NCBI RefSeq assembly: GCF_026625645.1
Contig: NZ_CP113056.1
Coordinates: forward strand, 1,766,001-1,830,000
From: Ancylobacter sp. SL191
GTDB lineage: Bacteria > Pseudomonadota > Alphaproteobacteria > Rhizobiales > Xanthobacteraceae
Direction: 5' to 3'
DNA length: 64,000 bases
The translations under genes and the position numbers were made by a program. Shown here piece by piece: positions 28,855 through 38,863 of this stretch (positions are counted from its first letter, which is position 1; each line of letters begins with the position of its first letter). The notes beneath the pieces were generated by a model. The model did no database searches. It saw only the letters and a program-made list of their open reading frames with translations, and was not told the origin of the DNA.

Positions 28855-28983
28855 ATGTTTGAGTCCGTGTTTCCCGTGCTGCCGCTGCTCATCGCATGTC
28901 ATGCCTGGATGACCATCATGCTCGTCCAAACCCTTGATAGCGAAGACGTTGCGGTGTTGGCACCCGAGTGCTTCCCGGTCTGA
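28855..28983 (+). CDS. Possible 42-residue membrane miniprotein
   Basis: Small open frame starting ATG with CGGAG 7 bases upstream. Residues 6-25 (FPVLPLLIACHAWMTIMLVQ) are a good single transmembrane helix, and the tail is acidic (LDSEDVAVLAPE). The only other content of the 425-base gap 28680-29105 is the palindrome at 28780 and the sucD terminator. No homology is recognised, and it may be chance, but SD, hydrophobic helix and upstream operator together make it worth listing. Confidence 0.35.
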   Translation: MFESVFPVLPLLIACHAWMTIMLVQTLDSEDVAVLAPECFPV

Positions 28984-29048
28984 GGCGGGCGGCGCCACGC
29001 GCCTAATGGCAGCGAACGACCCGGACACTTCGGGCCCTGTCGGCATGA

Positions 29049-29082
29049 AAAACCCCGCGCCGGGCATCCGACGCGGGGTTTT
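29049..29082. terminator. Terminator after sucD
   Basis: 11-bp stem AAAACCCCGCG with a 12-base loop. On the minus strand it is followed by TTTTTC, 24 bases after the sucD stop. The A/T ends make it usable from either side. Confidence 0.85.
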
Positions 29083-29105
29083 CCGTCAGCTTATGTTGCG
29101 CTGCG

Positions 29106-30001
29106 TCAGGCAGCGACGCGCTTGTTCAGCACATCGACCAGCGTCTTGCCGAGGCGCGCCGGGGAGGGGGAGACCACGATCCCGGCCTCTTCCATCGCCG
29201 CGATCTTGTCCTCGGCGCCGCCCTTGCCGCCGGAGATGATCGCGCCGGCATGGCCCATGCGGCGGCCGGGAGGAGCGGTGCGGCCGGCAATGAAGCCAAC
29301 CATCGGCTTCTTGCGGCCACGCTTGGCTTCGTCCTTGAGGAACTGCGCCGCTTCTTCCTCGGCCGAACCGCCGATCTCGCCGATCATGATGATCGACTCG
29401 GTCGCGTCATCCGCCAGGAACATCTCAAGCATGTCGATGAACTCGGTGCCCTTCACCGGATCGCCACCAATGCCGACCGCCGTGGTCTGACCGAGGCCTT
29501 CCTGCGAGGTCTGGAACACCGCCTCATAGGTCAGCGTGCCGGAGCGCGAGACGACGCCGACATTGCCCTTCTTGAAGATGTTGGCCGGCATGATGCCGAT
29601 CTTCGACTCGCCGGCGGTGACGATGCCGGGGCAGTTCGGGCCGACGAGGCGGGACTTGGAACCGTCCAGCGCGCGGCGCACCTTCACCATGTCGAGCACC
29701 GGAATGCCCTCGGTGATGCAGACGATGAGCGGGATCTCGGCCGCGATGGCCTCGCAGATCGCATCGGCCGCGCCCGGCGGCGGGACGTAGATGACCGAGG
29801 CATCGGCGCCGGTCTTCTCACGCGCTTCGGCGACGGTGTCGAACACCGGCAGGCCGAGATGGGTGGAGCCACCCTTGCCCGGCGAGGTGCCGCCGACGAC
29901 CTTGGTGCCATAGGCCAGCGCCTGCTCGGAATGGAACGTGCCATTCTTGCCGGTGAAGCCCTGGGTGATCAGCTTGGTGTCTTTGTTGATGAGAATGGAC
30001 A

Positions 30002-30002
<1 letters not shown>
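29106..30002 (-). CDS. sucD: Succinyl-CoA synthetase alpha subunit
   Basis: ADP/GDP-forming succinate-CoA ligase alpha subunit of the TCA cycle, 298 residues. Visible: [20 protein letters not shown], CoA-binding [38 protein letters not shown], and the active-site histidine in [17 protein letters not shown] 30002 overlaps the sucC stop (TGATG). Confidence 0.96.
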
Positions 30003-31201
<1,199 letters not shown>

Positions 31202-31299
31202 TAGTCCAGCTCCTCCACAACCCCGCGGCCGGGCGCGCGCCGGGCGCTCCCGTCGATTGGCGTATCCTATTTCCCTATAGGCGCTGATGCGCCGAGACG

Positions 31300-32073
31300 C
31301 TACTGCACGAAAGTGTTGCTGAGCGTCCCGATGCCCTCGATCACGATGTCTACCGCGTTGGAGGGTTCTTTCATCGTTCCCACCCCGATCGACGTGCCGC
31401 AGCAGATGAGGTCGCCGGGGTTCAGCGTCATGTCGTGGGAGATCCGGCTCACCAGCTGGCGGGCCGAGAAGATCATGTCGCTGATCGGGTAGTTCTGGCG
31501 CTCCTGGCCATTCAGCACGGTGCGCACGACGAGGCTGGACGGCTCGACACCGGTCGCCACGACCGGGCCGAACGGGCCGAAACCGTCGAAGCTCTTGGCC
31601 CGCACCCACTGGGCGAAGGTCGCGTCCTTGTTGATGATGTCGGCCGCCGTGATGTCGTTCACGCAGGTGTAGCCGAAGATATGGTCGCCGGCTTCGTCCT
31701 CGGAAACGGAGGTCGCCGTCTTGCCGATGATGATGCCGAGCTCGCCCTCATAGACGATTTTGCCGTCATAGGAGCCGGGCCGCGTCACCGTGGCGCCGGG
31801 GGTGGTGAGGCTGGAACCGGCCTTGAGCAGATAGAGCGGATCCTGCGGCACCGGCGAATTCAGCTTGGCTGCCAGCGCGTGGAAATTGTTCCACAGCGCC
31901 AGGATCTTGGTCGGCTCGGTCGGCGCCAGCAGCGCGACCTCGGAGAGCGCGATGCGCTCCCCGGTCGGCTGGGCCCCGTTGAACATGTTGCCGGAGTGAA
32001 CGGAGATGATGTCGCCGTCGAGCGTGCCGAAACCGGTCACGCCCGCGCGGCTGTAACGAACCCAATGTGCCAT
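31300..32073 (-). CDS. Fumarylacetoacetate hydrolase (FAH) family protein
   Basis: 257-residue protein with the FAH catalytic fold. Metal-binding acids are in [14 protein letters not shown] and [17 protein letters not shown], followed by [15 protein letters not shown] and [19 protein letters not shown]-family enzymes hydrolyse or isomerise acylpyruvates and related beta-keto acids, or act as oxaloacetate tautomerase/decarboxylase; the exact substrate is unknown here. It starts 12 bases after the PanE-like gene, so the two form an operon, and any role is probably in oxalate or glyoxylate metabolism (inference). Confidence 0.85.
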   Translation of the reverse strand: MAHWVRYSRAGVTGFGTLDGDIISVHSGNMFNGAQPTGERIALSEVALLAPTEPTKILALWNNFHALAAKLNSPVPQDPLYLLKAGSSLTTPGATVTRPGSYDGKIVYEGELGIIIGKTATSVSEDEAGDHIFGYTCVNDITAADIINKDATFAQWVRAKSFDGFGPFGPVVATGVEPSSLVVRTVLNGQERQNYPISDMIFSARQLVSRISHDMTLNPGDLICCGTSIGVGTMKEPSNAVDIVIEGIGTLSNTFVQ

Positions 32074-32085
32074 CGTGCAGGAAAC

Positions 32086-33063
32086 TCAGTTGTAGCAGCC
32101 GGCGATCTGCGCGCGCTGGCGAACCAGGGCGAGCACGATGTCGATGGTCGGGGTCGGGATGCCCGCGAGACGGCCCATTTCCTGGACCACCGTCACCAGC
32201 GCGTCGATCTCCATGGCGCGCGAGCGCTCGAGATCCTGCAGCATCGAGGTCTTGTGGGCGCCGACGGCGCCCGCGCCATCAATGCGGCGCTCGACGCCGA
32301 CGCGGAAGTTCACGCCGGACTGCACGGCGATCTCCTGCGCCTCCAGCATCATCGCCTTGGCGACGGCGCGGGTGCCGGGATCGGAGGCGATCACGTCGAG
32401 GGTCGCGTGGGTCAGCGCGCTGATCGGGTTGAAGCAGAGATTGCCCCACAGCTTCAGCCAAAGCTCGTCGCGAATGTTCGGCAGCACCGGGGCGCGCATG
32501 CCGCCGGCGGCGAAGGCCTCGGAGAGCTTGGTCGCGCGCTCGGTGATCTCGCCCGAGGGCTCGCCCAGCGGGAACTTGTCGCCATAGACGTGCTTGATGA
32601 CGCCCGGCTCGACCACTTCCGTCGCCGGATAGACGATGCAGCCGATGGCGCGCTCGGGGCGCAGACCATTCCACTGCTTGCTGCCCGGATCGACGCTTTC
32701 GAGGGTCTTACCCTCGAGGTGGTCGCCATGCTTGTAATAGTACCAGTACGGCACGCCGTTGACGGCGGTGACGACGGCGGTGTCGTTGCCCAGCAGCGGC
32801 TGCATGGCGTCGACGACGCCCGGCACCGAATGCGCCTTGAGGGCGACGATGACGTAATCCTGCGGGCCGAGTTCGGCCGGGTTATCGGAGCAGGGAATGT
32901 GCTCCACGCGCTCTTCGCCATCGATGAGCAGCTTCAGGCCATTCTTCTTCATGGCCTCGAGGTGCGCGCCACGCGCCACCAGGCTGACATCGACGCCGGC
33001 ACGCTTCAGCTGAACGCCGACATAGCCACCGATCGCGCCAGCACCATAGATGCAGACCTTCAT
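32086..33063 (-). CDS. Ketopantoate-reductase family enzyme, candidate oxalyl-CoA reductase (PanE2-like)
   Basis: 325-residue NADP-dependent reductase of the ApbA/PanE family. The Rossmann motif is GAGAIGGYVG (7-16). ELWLKLWGNLCFNPISALTH holds the catalytic lysine, and HKTSMLQDLERSRAMEID is the C-terminal substrate block. ATG 33063 has AGGAGGGAG 5-6 bases upstream. From family knowledge, PanE2 of Methylobacterium extorquens is an oxalyl-CoA reductase making glyoxylate. Here the gene lies next to glyoxylate-assimilation genes and has the same operator as the oxalate regulator, so that role is more likely than pantothenate synthesis, but ketopantoate reduction is not excluded. Confidence 0.75.
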   Translation of the reverse strand: MKVCIYGAGAIGGYVGVQLKRAGVDVSLVARGAHLEAMKKNGLKLLIDGEERVEHIPCSDNPAELGPQDYVIVALKAHSVPGVVDAMQPLLGNDTAVVTAVNGVPYWYYYKHGDHLEGKTLESVDPGSKQWNGLRPERAIGCIVYPATEVVEPGVIKHVYGDKFPLGEPSGEITERATKLSEAFAAGGMRAPVLPNIRDELWLKLWGNLCFNPISALTHATLDVIASDPGTRAVAKAMMLEAQEIAVQSGVNFRVGVERRIDGAGAVGAHKTSMLQDLERSRAMEIDALVTVVQEMGRLAGIPTPTIDIVLALVRQRAQIAGCYN

Positions 33064-33113
33064 TGGACTCCCTCCTGCGACCGTGCTGCCCCCGCGGCGC
33101 ACGGCATCTTTGT

Positions 33114-33130
33114 TTGGTATTTTGTATGCC
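33114..33130 (-). promoter_or_regulatory. GntR-type operator upstream of the PanE-like gene
   Basis: TTGGTATTTTGTATGCC, 51 bases before the start codon. It is identical at 16 of 17 positions to the site 47 bases upstream of gntR1 (44368-44384). The symmetric core is TGGTAT-N5-ATGCCA. Confidence 0.6.
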
Positions 33131-33375
33131 ATGATTAGGGAGGTTTCGACCCTAGTCAAGAGCGATGTGTTGGGCGTGATAATACGTCGCGCATGTTGTG
33201 CCGCTTCGCGGTCTTCGCGGGGCGTGTTTGCGACGCACACGATAGATTACGTCGCCGGGCGGCGGCTTGTCCACCGTGTAAAGGCCAGAACAATTGTCTT
33301 CCGTATGGCGCAAAAGACTACGTAAGGCCGATCTATCGACTGGCGGGACAGCAATGCTTACTGTTTTTGAAAATG

Positions 33376-33401
33376 GTTCGGGGGCGCATGCGCCCCCGAA
33401 C
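33376..33401 (-). terminator. 26-bp palindrome after glxR, likely terminator
   Basis: Perfect 13+13 symmetric GC-rich sequence (GTTCGGGGGCGCA and its complement) 33 bases after the glxR stop; the minus strand continues CATTTTC. The remaining part of the 370-base gap 33064-33433 holds the operator at 33114 and otherwise nothing I can support. Confidence 0.65.
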
Positions 33402-33433
33402 TCCGGCTATGTCTGATCGGACGTGCCCGCCAC

Positions 33434-34324
33434 TCACGCGTCGGGGGCGACCTGGTGGTTGGCGAGCAGCTCGAGCGCCTTCACCAGCGCCGAGTGATCC
33501 CACGCCGCGCCGCCATTGGCCGCGCAGGCGCTGAACAGCTGCTGCGCCAGCGCCGTCGAGGGCAGCGACATCTGCATCTGCCGCGCGCCGTTCAGCGCGA
33601 GGTTCAGATCCTTCTGGTGCAGCTCGATGCGGAAGCCCGGATTGAAGGTGCGCTTGATCATGCGCTCGCCATGCACTTCCAGGATGCGCGAATTGGCAAA
33701 ACCGCCCATCAGCGCCTGGCGCACCTTGGCCGGGTCGGCACCGGCCTTCGAGGCGAAGAGCAGCGCCTCGCCCACGGCGAGGATGTTCAGCGCGACGATG
33801 ATCTGGTTGGCCACCTTGGTGGTCTGGCCGTCGCCATTGCCGCCGACGAGGGTGATGTTCTTGCCCATCTTCTCGAACAGCGGCTTCACCGTCTCGAAGG
33901 CGCCCTCGGGGCCGCCGACCATGATGGTGAGCGAGGCGGCCTTGGCGCCGACCTCGCCGCCGGAGACCGGCGCATCGAGATAGTCGCAGCCGAGATCGTT
34001 GATCTTCTTGGCGAATTCCTTGGTCTCGACCGGCGCGATCGAGCTCATATCGACCACGATCTTGCCCGGCGTCAGCCCCGCCGCGATGCCGTTCTCGCCG
34101 AACAAGGCGGCCGCCACATGCGGGGTGTCCGGCACCATGGTGATGATGATATCGGCGTGCCTGGCGACTTCCGTGCCGGTCGCGCAGGCGACGCCGCCCT
34201 TGCCGGTCAGCTCCGCCGGAACCGGCTTGATGTCGTAGAGATACAGCTCATGGCCCGCATCGATCAGGTGCCCCGCCATCGGCGCGCCCATGATGCCGAG
34301 ACCGACAAATCCAACCTTCGCCAT
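33434..34324 (-). CDS. glxR: 2-hydroxy-3-oxopropionate (tartronate semialdehyde) reductase
   Basis: Beta-hydroxyacid dehydrogenase of 296 residues that reduces tartronate semialdehyde to D-glycerate, the second step of the glycerate pathway. Visible: VGFVGLGIMGAPMAGHLIDA at the N-terminus, substrate-binding DAPVSGGEVGAKAASLTIMV, and the catalytic lysine in GDGQTTKVANQIIVALNILA. It lies 44 bases after hyi and completes gcl-hyi-glxR. GarR has the same activity; the gcl-hyi context supports the GlxR name. Confidence 0.93.
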   Translation of the reverse strand: MAKVGFVGLGIMGAPMAGHLIDAGHELYLYDIKPVPAELTGKGGVACATGTEVARHADIIITMVPDTPHVAAALFGENGIAAGLTPGKIVVDMSSIAPVETKEFAKKINDLGCDYLDAPVSGGEVGAKAASLTIMVGGPEGAFETVKPLFEKMGKNITLVGGNGDGQTTKVANQIIVALNILAVGEALLFASKAGADPAKVRQALMGGFANSRILEVHGERMIKRTFNPGFRIELHQKDLNLALNGARQMQMSLPSTALAQQLFSACAANGGAAWDHSALVKALELLANHQVAPDA

Positions 34325-34368
34325 CTCAGATGTCCTCGTTTCCTAGACTATGTTGTTGACCGCGCCGC

Positions 34369-35154
34369 TCACGCCGTCGGGGCGAGAGCCTTGATCCAGC
34401 CGAGGCCGGCGGCGGTGTCGCCCTTCGGCTTGTACTCGCACCCGACCCAGCCGGCGTAGCCGATGGCGTCGAGGTGGCGGAACAGGAATGCGTAATTGAT
34501 CTCGCCCGTGCCCGGCTCGAAGCGGCCCGGATTGTCGGCGAGCTGGATATGCGCGATCTGCGGCAGGTTCGCCTCGATGGTCCGGGCGAGATCGCCTTCC
34601 ATGATCTGCATGTGGTAGATGTCGTACTGGATGAACAGGTTGTCCGAGCCGACCTCGTCGATGATCGCCTTCGCCTGCTTCGTGTAGTTCAGGAAGAAGC
34701 CGGGAATGTCGCGGGTGTTGATCGGCTCGATCAGCAGCTTGAGACCGGCGTCCTTGATCTTCGGCGCGGCATACTTGAGATTTTCGACAAAGGTCTTGTG
34801 CAGGACATCCCGCTCGACGCCCGCCGGAGCGATGCCGGCGAGGATGTTGACCTGCGGCGAGCCCAGGGCGGTCGCGTAGGTGATCGCCTTGTCGACGCCG
34901 GCGCGGAATTCGTCGACGCGGTCGGGCAGAATGGCAATGCCGCGCTCGCCGGCGCCCCAATTGCCGGCCGGCAGGTTGTGCAGCACCTGCTGCAGGCCAT
35001 TGGCCTTCAGCCTGGCGACCAGTTCCTCGACCGGGAAATCATAGGGGAAGAGGTACTCGACGCCGGTGAAGCCGGCGGCGGCGGCCTTCTCGAACCGGTC
35101 GAGGAAGGGCACCTCGTTGAACAGCATGGTGAGATTGGCGGCAAAACGGGGCAT
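34369..35154 (-). CDS. hyi: Hydroxypyruvate isomerase
   Basis: TIM-barrel isomerase of 261 residues interconverting hydroxypyruvate and tartronate semialdehyde. Visible: MPRFAANLTMLFNEVPFLDR, LHNLPAGNWGAGERGIA, LLIEPINTRDIPGFFLNYTK and VGCEYKPKGDTAAGLGWI. ATG 35154 has AGGAG 6 bases upstream; the frame is open to 35178. A 168-base gap with a hairpin separates it from gcl. Confidence 0.93.
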   Translation of the reverse strand: MPRFAANLTMLFNEVPFLDRFEKAAAAGFTGVEYLFPYDFPVEELVARLKANGLQQVLHNLPAGNWGAGERGIAILPDRVDEFRAGVDKAITYATALGSPQVNILAGIAPAGVERDVLHKTFVENLKYAAPKIKDAGLKLLIEPINTRDIPGFFLNYTKQAKAIIDEVGSDNLFIQYDIYHMQIMEGDLARTIEANLPQIAHIQLADNPGRFEPGTGEINYAFLFRHLDAIGYAGWVGCEYKPKGDTAAGLGWIKALAPTA

Positions 35155-35279
35155 GAACCGCTCCTGGGCAGGGATCACGAAAACGGGGCTGATGGCCGGG
35201 CGGACCGGCTGACACAGCTATGGACGCAGCCTGCAGCGTTTGCATGAAACCGCGTCCGCGCGAAAGCCAGACGACGACA

Positions 35280-35316
35280 GCGCCCCTTCCGCACCGCCCT
35301 GCGGGGGGAGGGGCGC
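35280..35316 (-). terminator. Hairpin between gcl and hyi
   Basis: GCGCCCCT pairs with AGGGGCGC around a 21-base interior that is itself GC-rich. It has no T-run. It may partially terminate or protect gcl mRNA, setting more gcl than hyi-glxR. Confidence 0.4.
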
Positions 35317-35322
35317 AGCGCG

Positions 35323-37089
35323 TCAGGCGTTTTCCTTGGTGCTCTCGAGCGGCAGGTCGAGGACTTCCTCGAACTCGTTCACCGCGTCGATCTCGGTGCC
35401 CATGGCGATGTTGGTCACGCGCTCGAGGATGAACTCCATGACCACCGGCACCTGATGCTCCTGCATCAGCGCCCTGGCGCGGGTGAAGGCATCCTTGAAC
35501 TCGTTGGGCGAGGAGACACGCACCGCCTTGCAGCCGAGGCCCTCGGCGACCGCGACATGGTCGACGCCATAGCCGGCATTCTCGTCGGCATTGATGTTGT
35601 CGAAGGCCAGTGAGACCTCGAAGTCCATGTTGAAGCCGCGCTGGGCCTGACGGATCAGGCCGAGATAGGAGTTGTTCACGACGACATGGATGTAGGGCAG
35701 CTTGTGCTGGGCGCCGACGGCGAGCTCCTCGATGAGGAACTGGAAGTCGTAATCGCCGGACAGCGCAACGATTTCCGCGTCCGGGTCAGCCGCGCGCACG
35801 CCGAGCGCGGCGGGGAGGGTCCAGCCGAGCGGGCCGGCCTGGCCGCAATTGATCCAGTTGCGCGGCTCGTAGACGTGCAGCATTTGCGCGCCTGCAATCT
35901 GGCTGAGGCCGATGGTCGAGACGTAGCGCGTGTGACGGCCGAACGCCTCGTTCATCTCCTCATAGACGCGCTGCGGCTTCAGCGGCACGTTGTCGAAATG
36001 CGTCTTGCGCAGCATGGTCTTCTTGCGGCCGAGGCATTCGGCGGCCCAGGCTGAGCGGTCCTTGAGCGTGCCGGCCGCCTTGTATTCCTTGGCGACCTCG
36101 AGGAAGAGGTCGAGCGCCGCGCCGGCATCCGAGACGATGCCGAGATCCGGGCCGAAGACGCGGCCGATCTGGGTCGGCTCGATGTCGACATGGATGAACT
36201 TGCGGCCCTTGGTGTAGACGTCGACCGAGCCGGTGTGACGGTTGGCCCAGCGGTTGCCGATGCCGAACACGAAGTCCGAGGCCAGCATGTTCGCATTGCC
36301 GTAGCGGTGCGAGGTCTGCAGGCCGCACATGCCGGCCATCAGGTCGTGATCGTCGGGAATGGTGCCCCAGCCCATCAGGGTGGGGATGACCGGAATGCCC
36401 GTCAGCTCGGCGAATTCAACCAGCTTGTCCGAGGCGTCGGCGTTGATGATGCCGCCGCCGGAGACGATGAGCGGGCGCTCCGCCTCGTTCAGCATGGCGA
36501 TGGCCTTCTCGGCCTGCTTGCGCGTCGCCTTGGGCTTGTAGACCTCGAGCGGGGAATAGGTGTCCTCGTCGAACTCGATCTCGGCGAGCTGGACGTCGAT
36601 CGGCAGGTCGATCAGCACCGGGCCGGGACGGCCGGAACGCATGACGTGGAAGGCCTGCTGGAACACCATCGGCACCAGCGCCGGCTCGCGGACCATGACG
36701 GCCCACTTGGCGACCGGCTTGGCGATCGACTCGATGTCGACGGCCTGAAAGTCTTCCTTGTAGAGGCGGGCGCGGGGCGCCTGGCCGGTGATGCACAGGA
36801 TCGGGATCGAATCGGCGGAGGCCGAATAGAGGCCGGTGATCATGTCGGTGCCGGCGGGGCCGGAGGTGCCGATGCACACGCCGATATTGCCCGCCTTGGC
36901 GCGGGTATAGCCCTCGGCCATGTGCGAGGCGGCCTCGACGTGGCGGGCGAGGATGTGGCGCGTCTTACCGTGCGCGCGCATGGCGGAATAGAACGGGTTG
37001 ATCGCGGCACCCGGAACACCGAAGGCGGTCGTCACGCCTTCCTTTTCGAGAATGCGGATCGCTGCATCGACGGCACGCATCTTGGCCAT
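35323..37089 (-). CDS. gcl: Glyoxylate carboligase
   Basis: ThDP- and FAD-dependent enzyme (588 residues) joining two glyoxylates into tartronate semialdehyde plus CO2. It opens [20 protein letters not shown] and [15 protein letters not shown]. It has Val51 in [10 protein letters not shown], where other ThDP enzymes carry a catalytic glutamate; that substitution is the known mark of Gcl. The ThDP motif is [20 protein letters not shown] with [18 protein letters not shown] 37089 has AGGAGGAAG upstream. It is divergent from an IclR regulator, with a likely operator between them. Confidence 0.96.
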   Translation of the reverse strand: MAKMRAVDAAIRILEKEGVTTAFGVPGAAINPFYSAMRAHGKTRHILARHVEAASHMAEGYTRAKAGNIGVCIGTSGPAGTDMITGLYSASADSIPILCITGQAPRARLYKEDFQAVDIESIAKPVAKWAVMVREPALVPMVFQQAFHVMRSGRPGPVLIDLPIDVQLAEIEFDEDTYSPLEVYKPKATRKQAEKAIAMLNEAERPLIVSGGGIINADASDKLVEFAELTGIPVIPTLMGWGTIPDDHDLMAGMCGLQTSHRYGNANMLASDFVFGIGNRWANRHTGSVDVYTKGRKFIHVDIEPTQIGRVFGPDLGIVSDAGAALDLFLEVAKEYKAAGTLKDRSAWAAECLGRKKTMLRKTHFDNVPLKPQRVYEEMNEAFGRHTRYVSTIGLSQIAGAQMLHVYEPRNWINCGQAGPLGWTLPAALGVRAADPDAEIVALSGDYDFQFLIEELAVGAQHKLPYIHVVVNNSYLGLIRQAQRGFNMDFEVSLAFDNINADENAGYGVDHVAVAEGLGCKAVRVSSPNEFKDAFTRARALMQEHQVPVVMEFILERVTNIAMGTEIDAVNEFEEVLDLPLESTKENA

Positions 37090-37248
37090 GGCACTTCCTC
37101 CTGTCGTCGTCAGCCAACCGGCATCGCCCCGCTCTGCGCAGGGCCGGCGGTGCCCGGCCGGCCGTCTCGACTGTTCAAAATCTCCGGTTTCGGCGGCCGC
37201 AGGGCAGGCGAGCGGCGCGAGGGCCATGCTGCGGAGCGGCAGGATTCT

Positions 37249-37273
37249 TTCCGCGGTGCGGAATGAATTTCCG
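37249..37273. promoter_or_regulatory. IclR-type operator between gcl and its regulator
   Basis: Two overlapping symmetric elements: TTCCGC-GGT-GCGGAA (37249-37263) and CGGAATGAATTTCCG (37259-37273). The second fits the E. coli IclR box TGGAAATNATTTCCA at 11 of 15 positions. They sit 160-184 bases upstream of gcl and 175-199 upstream of the IclR gene in the 358-base divergent gap. I see no other feature in that gap. Confidence 0.5.
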
Positions 37274-37447
37274 AAATCGCGCAAAACATGCCACGCCCCT
37301 CTCATTTCCGCAATACGGGATATATTTCTGATTTGCGAAAAAGCGGCGGATGCGCCTTTATGATAGGGCGAGCCCGTTCGGCGCCGGTGGCATAAGGCCG
37401 GTGAGCCGCCGCCCGCCCGCCAGCCGCGCCCAGGAGATCACGCCGCG

Positions 37448-38257
37448 ATGACCGATGCCGTCTCGACCACACGCCGCCGCGGACGGCCGCCCACCGGCGA
37501 GGCCGGGGGCGAGGTGCAGTCGCTCGACCGGGCCATTGCGCTGCTCGAAGTCCTTGCTTTGTCTGATGGATTGTCGCTGAGCGAGGTGGCCCGCGCCGCC
37601 GAGCTGCCGACCTCCACGGTGCATCGCCTGCTCACCACGCTGGAGCGGCGGGGGCTGGTGGGGCATGACGCGGCGACCGGGCACTGGGTCGTCGGCGTCG
37701 GGCTCTTCCGTATCGGCTCGGCCTACTTACGCATCCGCAAGCTGCCGGAAATCGGCCGCGTGCTGCTGCGCGAGCTCTCCCACGGGGTGAACGAGACGGT
37801 GAATCTTTCCCTGATCGACGGGGAACATCTGGTGTGCGTGGCGCAGGTGGAGAGCCACGCGGCGGTGCGCGCCTTCTTCCGGATCGGCGGTTTTCTGCCC
37901 ATTCACGCCTCGGGCGGGGGCAAGGCGATTCTGGCCGCGATGAACCCGGAAGCGCGCCGCGCCTGGTTAGGGGGCGACCAGCTGCCGCGCTACACCGAAC
38001 ACACCCATGTGAGCCGGCGCGCGCTGCAGTCGGACCTCGCCATCATCGCCGAGCGCGGCTTTTCCATTGACGATGAAGAACATACGCCGGGCATGCGCTG
38101 CGTGGCGGCGGCGGTGCTGGATGAATGGCGCGAGCCGGTCGGGGCGATCTCGATCTCGGCCCCGACGGTGCGGATGCCGCCCGAGCGCATCGCCGATCTC
38201 GGCGGACAGGTGAAGGAAGCCGCACGCCGGCTCACCGCCCGCTATTCCGGGAGCTAA
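37448..38257 (+). CDS. IclR-family regulator of the glyoxylate genes
   Basis: 269-residue regulator with an N-terminal winged HTH (QSLDRAIALLEVLALSDGLS, LSEVARAAELPTSTVHRLLT) and the IclR effector domain (GETVNLS-type: HGVNETVNLSLIDGEHLVCV, PIHASGGGKAILAAM, GFSIDDEEHTPGMRCVAAAV). The last block is the ligand-binding signature of IclR/AllR proteins, which sense glyoxylate or related acids. The N-terminus carries a basic RRRGRPPTG tail. It is divergent from gcl and probably represses gcl-hyi-glxR when glyoxylate is absent (inference). Confidence 0.88.
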   Translation: MTDAVSTTRRRGRPPTGEAGGEVQSLDRAIALLEVLALSDGLSLSEVARAAELPTSTVHRLLTTLERRGLVGHDAATGHWVVGVGLFRIGSAYLRIRKLPEIGRVLLRELSHGVNETVNLSLIDGEHLVCVAQVESHAAVRAFFRIGGFLPIHASGGGKAILAAMNPEARRAWLGGDQLPRYTEHTHVSRRALQSDLAIIAERGFSIDDEEHTPGMRCVAAAVLDEWREPVGAISISAPTVRMPPERIADLGGQVKEAARRLTARYSGS

Positions 38258-38863
38258 CCGGCGGGTCGGTCGCGGGACGGCTCGGGCGGTCTCGCCCGTA
38301 GAGGTGTAAAAATACCTCTTCGATGAATTGTGGCGGTGCGTGGCACGCCCCTGCCGGTCGCCGACGCGCCCGGCTTTCTTGCATTTTTGCCTATGAGCGG
38401 ACACACCGGCCTGACTGGTCACGACTGGCCGGTCAGTGCAGTCAGATGGACGATCAGGCCGACGAGTGCAGTGAGGCCGACCGACGTGAGCCTCGCCGAG
38501 CCTCGGCCGCGAGCCCTTCCCCCGAACCCTCGTCGCGAAAGTTTCGCCGCCCGTCGACGCCGGGGACACAGCCCGACCGGACAAAAAAATGCCGGCGCTT
38601 GGAAGCGCCGGCACCAGTCGCCTAGGAGGAACCGAACGTCGGGAAAACCCTTCGTTCCGCTCCGGGAGGCTCTGAGGTCCATCCCGCCCGCCGCGATGTG
38701 CCGCGCAGCCTTGAACGGGACAGCCGATAGGGCTTCCGCGCCTCCAGCCCGTGATCGGGGCCTCTCGCGGAAGGGGCGGGCGGCACCCAAGGCGCCGCCC
38801 GAAGGTTCTGGATCAGACCGGAGGTCCGATCACAGGGTCGTCTAGATCAGACGGTGGTCCAGA
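38258..38863. other. 606-base intergenic region between iclR and frc1
   Basis: Convergent region. Contents: a small hairpin AGAGGTGT-AAAA-ATACCTCT (38300-38319); the frc terminator (38582-38613); and direct repeats AGATCAGACGG at 38844-38854 and 38861-38871, with a third degenerate copy near 38811, the last overlapping the frc1 stop. No credible gene is seen. Confidence 0.6.
38582..38613 (-). terminator. Terminator of the oxc-frc2-frc1 transcript
   Basis: 10-bp stem TGCCGGCGCT with loop TGGA, followed on the minus strand by TTTTTTTGT. It lies about 250 bases after the frc1 stop, giving a long 3' tail. Confidence 0.9.

Noticed and set aside
28786..29067. 93-codon minus-strand frame in the purA-sucD gap
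   Set aside because: No SD, low-complexity, and it would overlap the terminator and the more plausible plus-strand miniprotein.
38330..38845. 171-codon plus-strand frame between iclR and frc1
   Set aside because: Runs through the frc terminator hairpin; Arg/Pro-rich with no motif.
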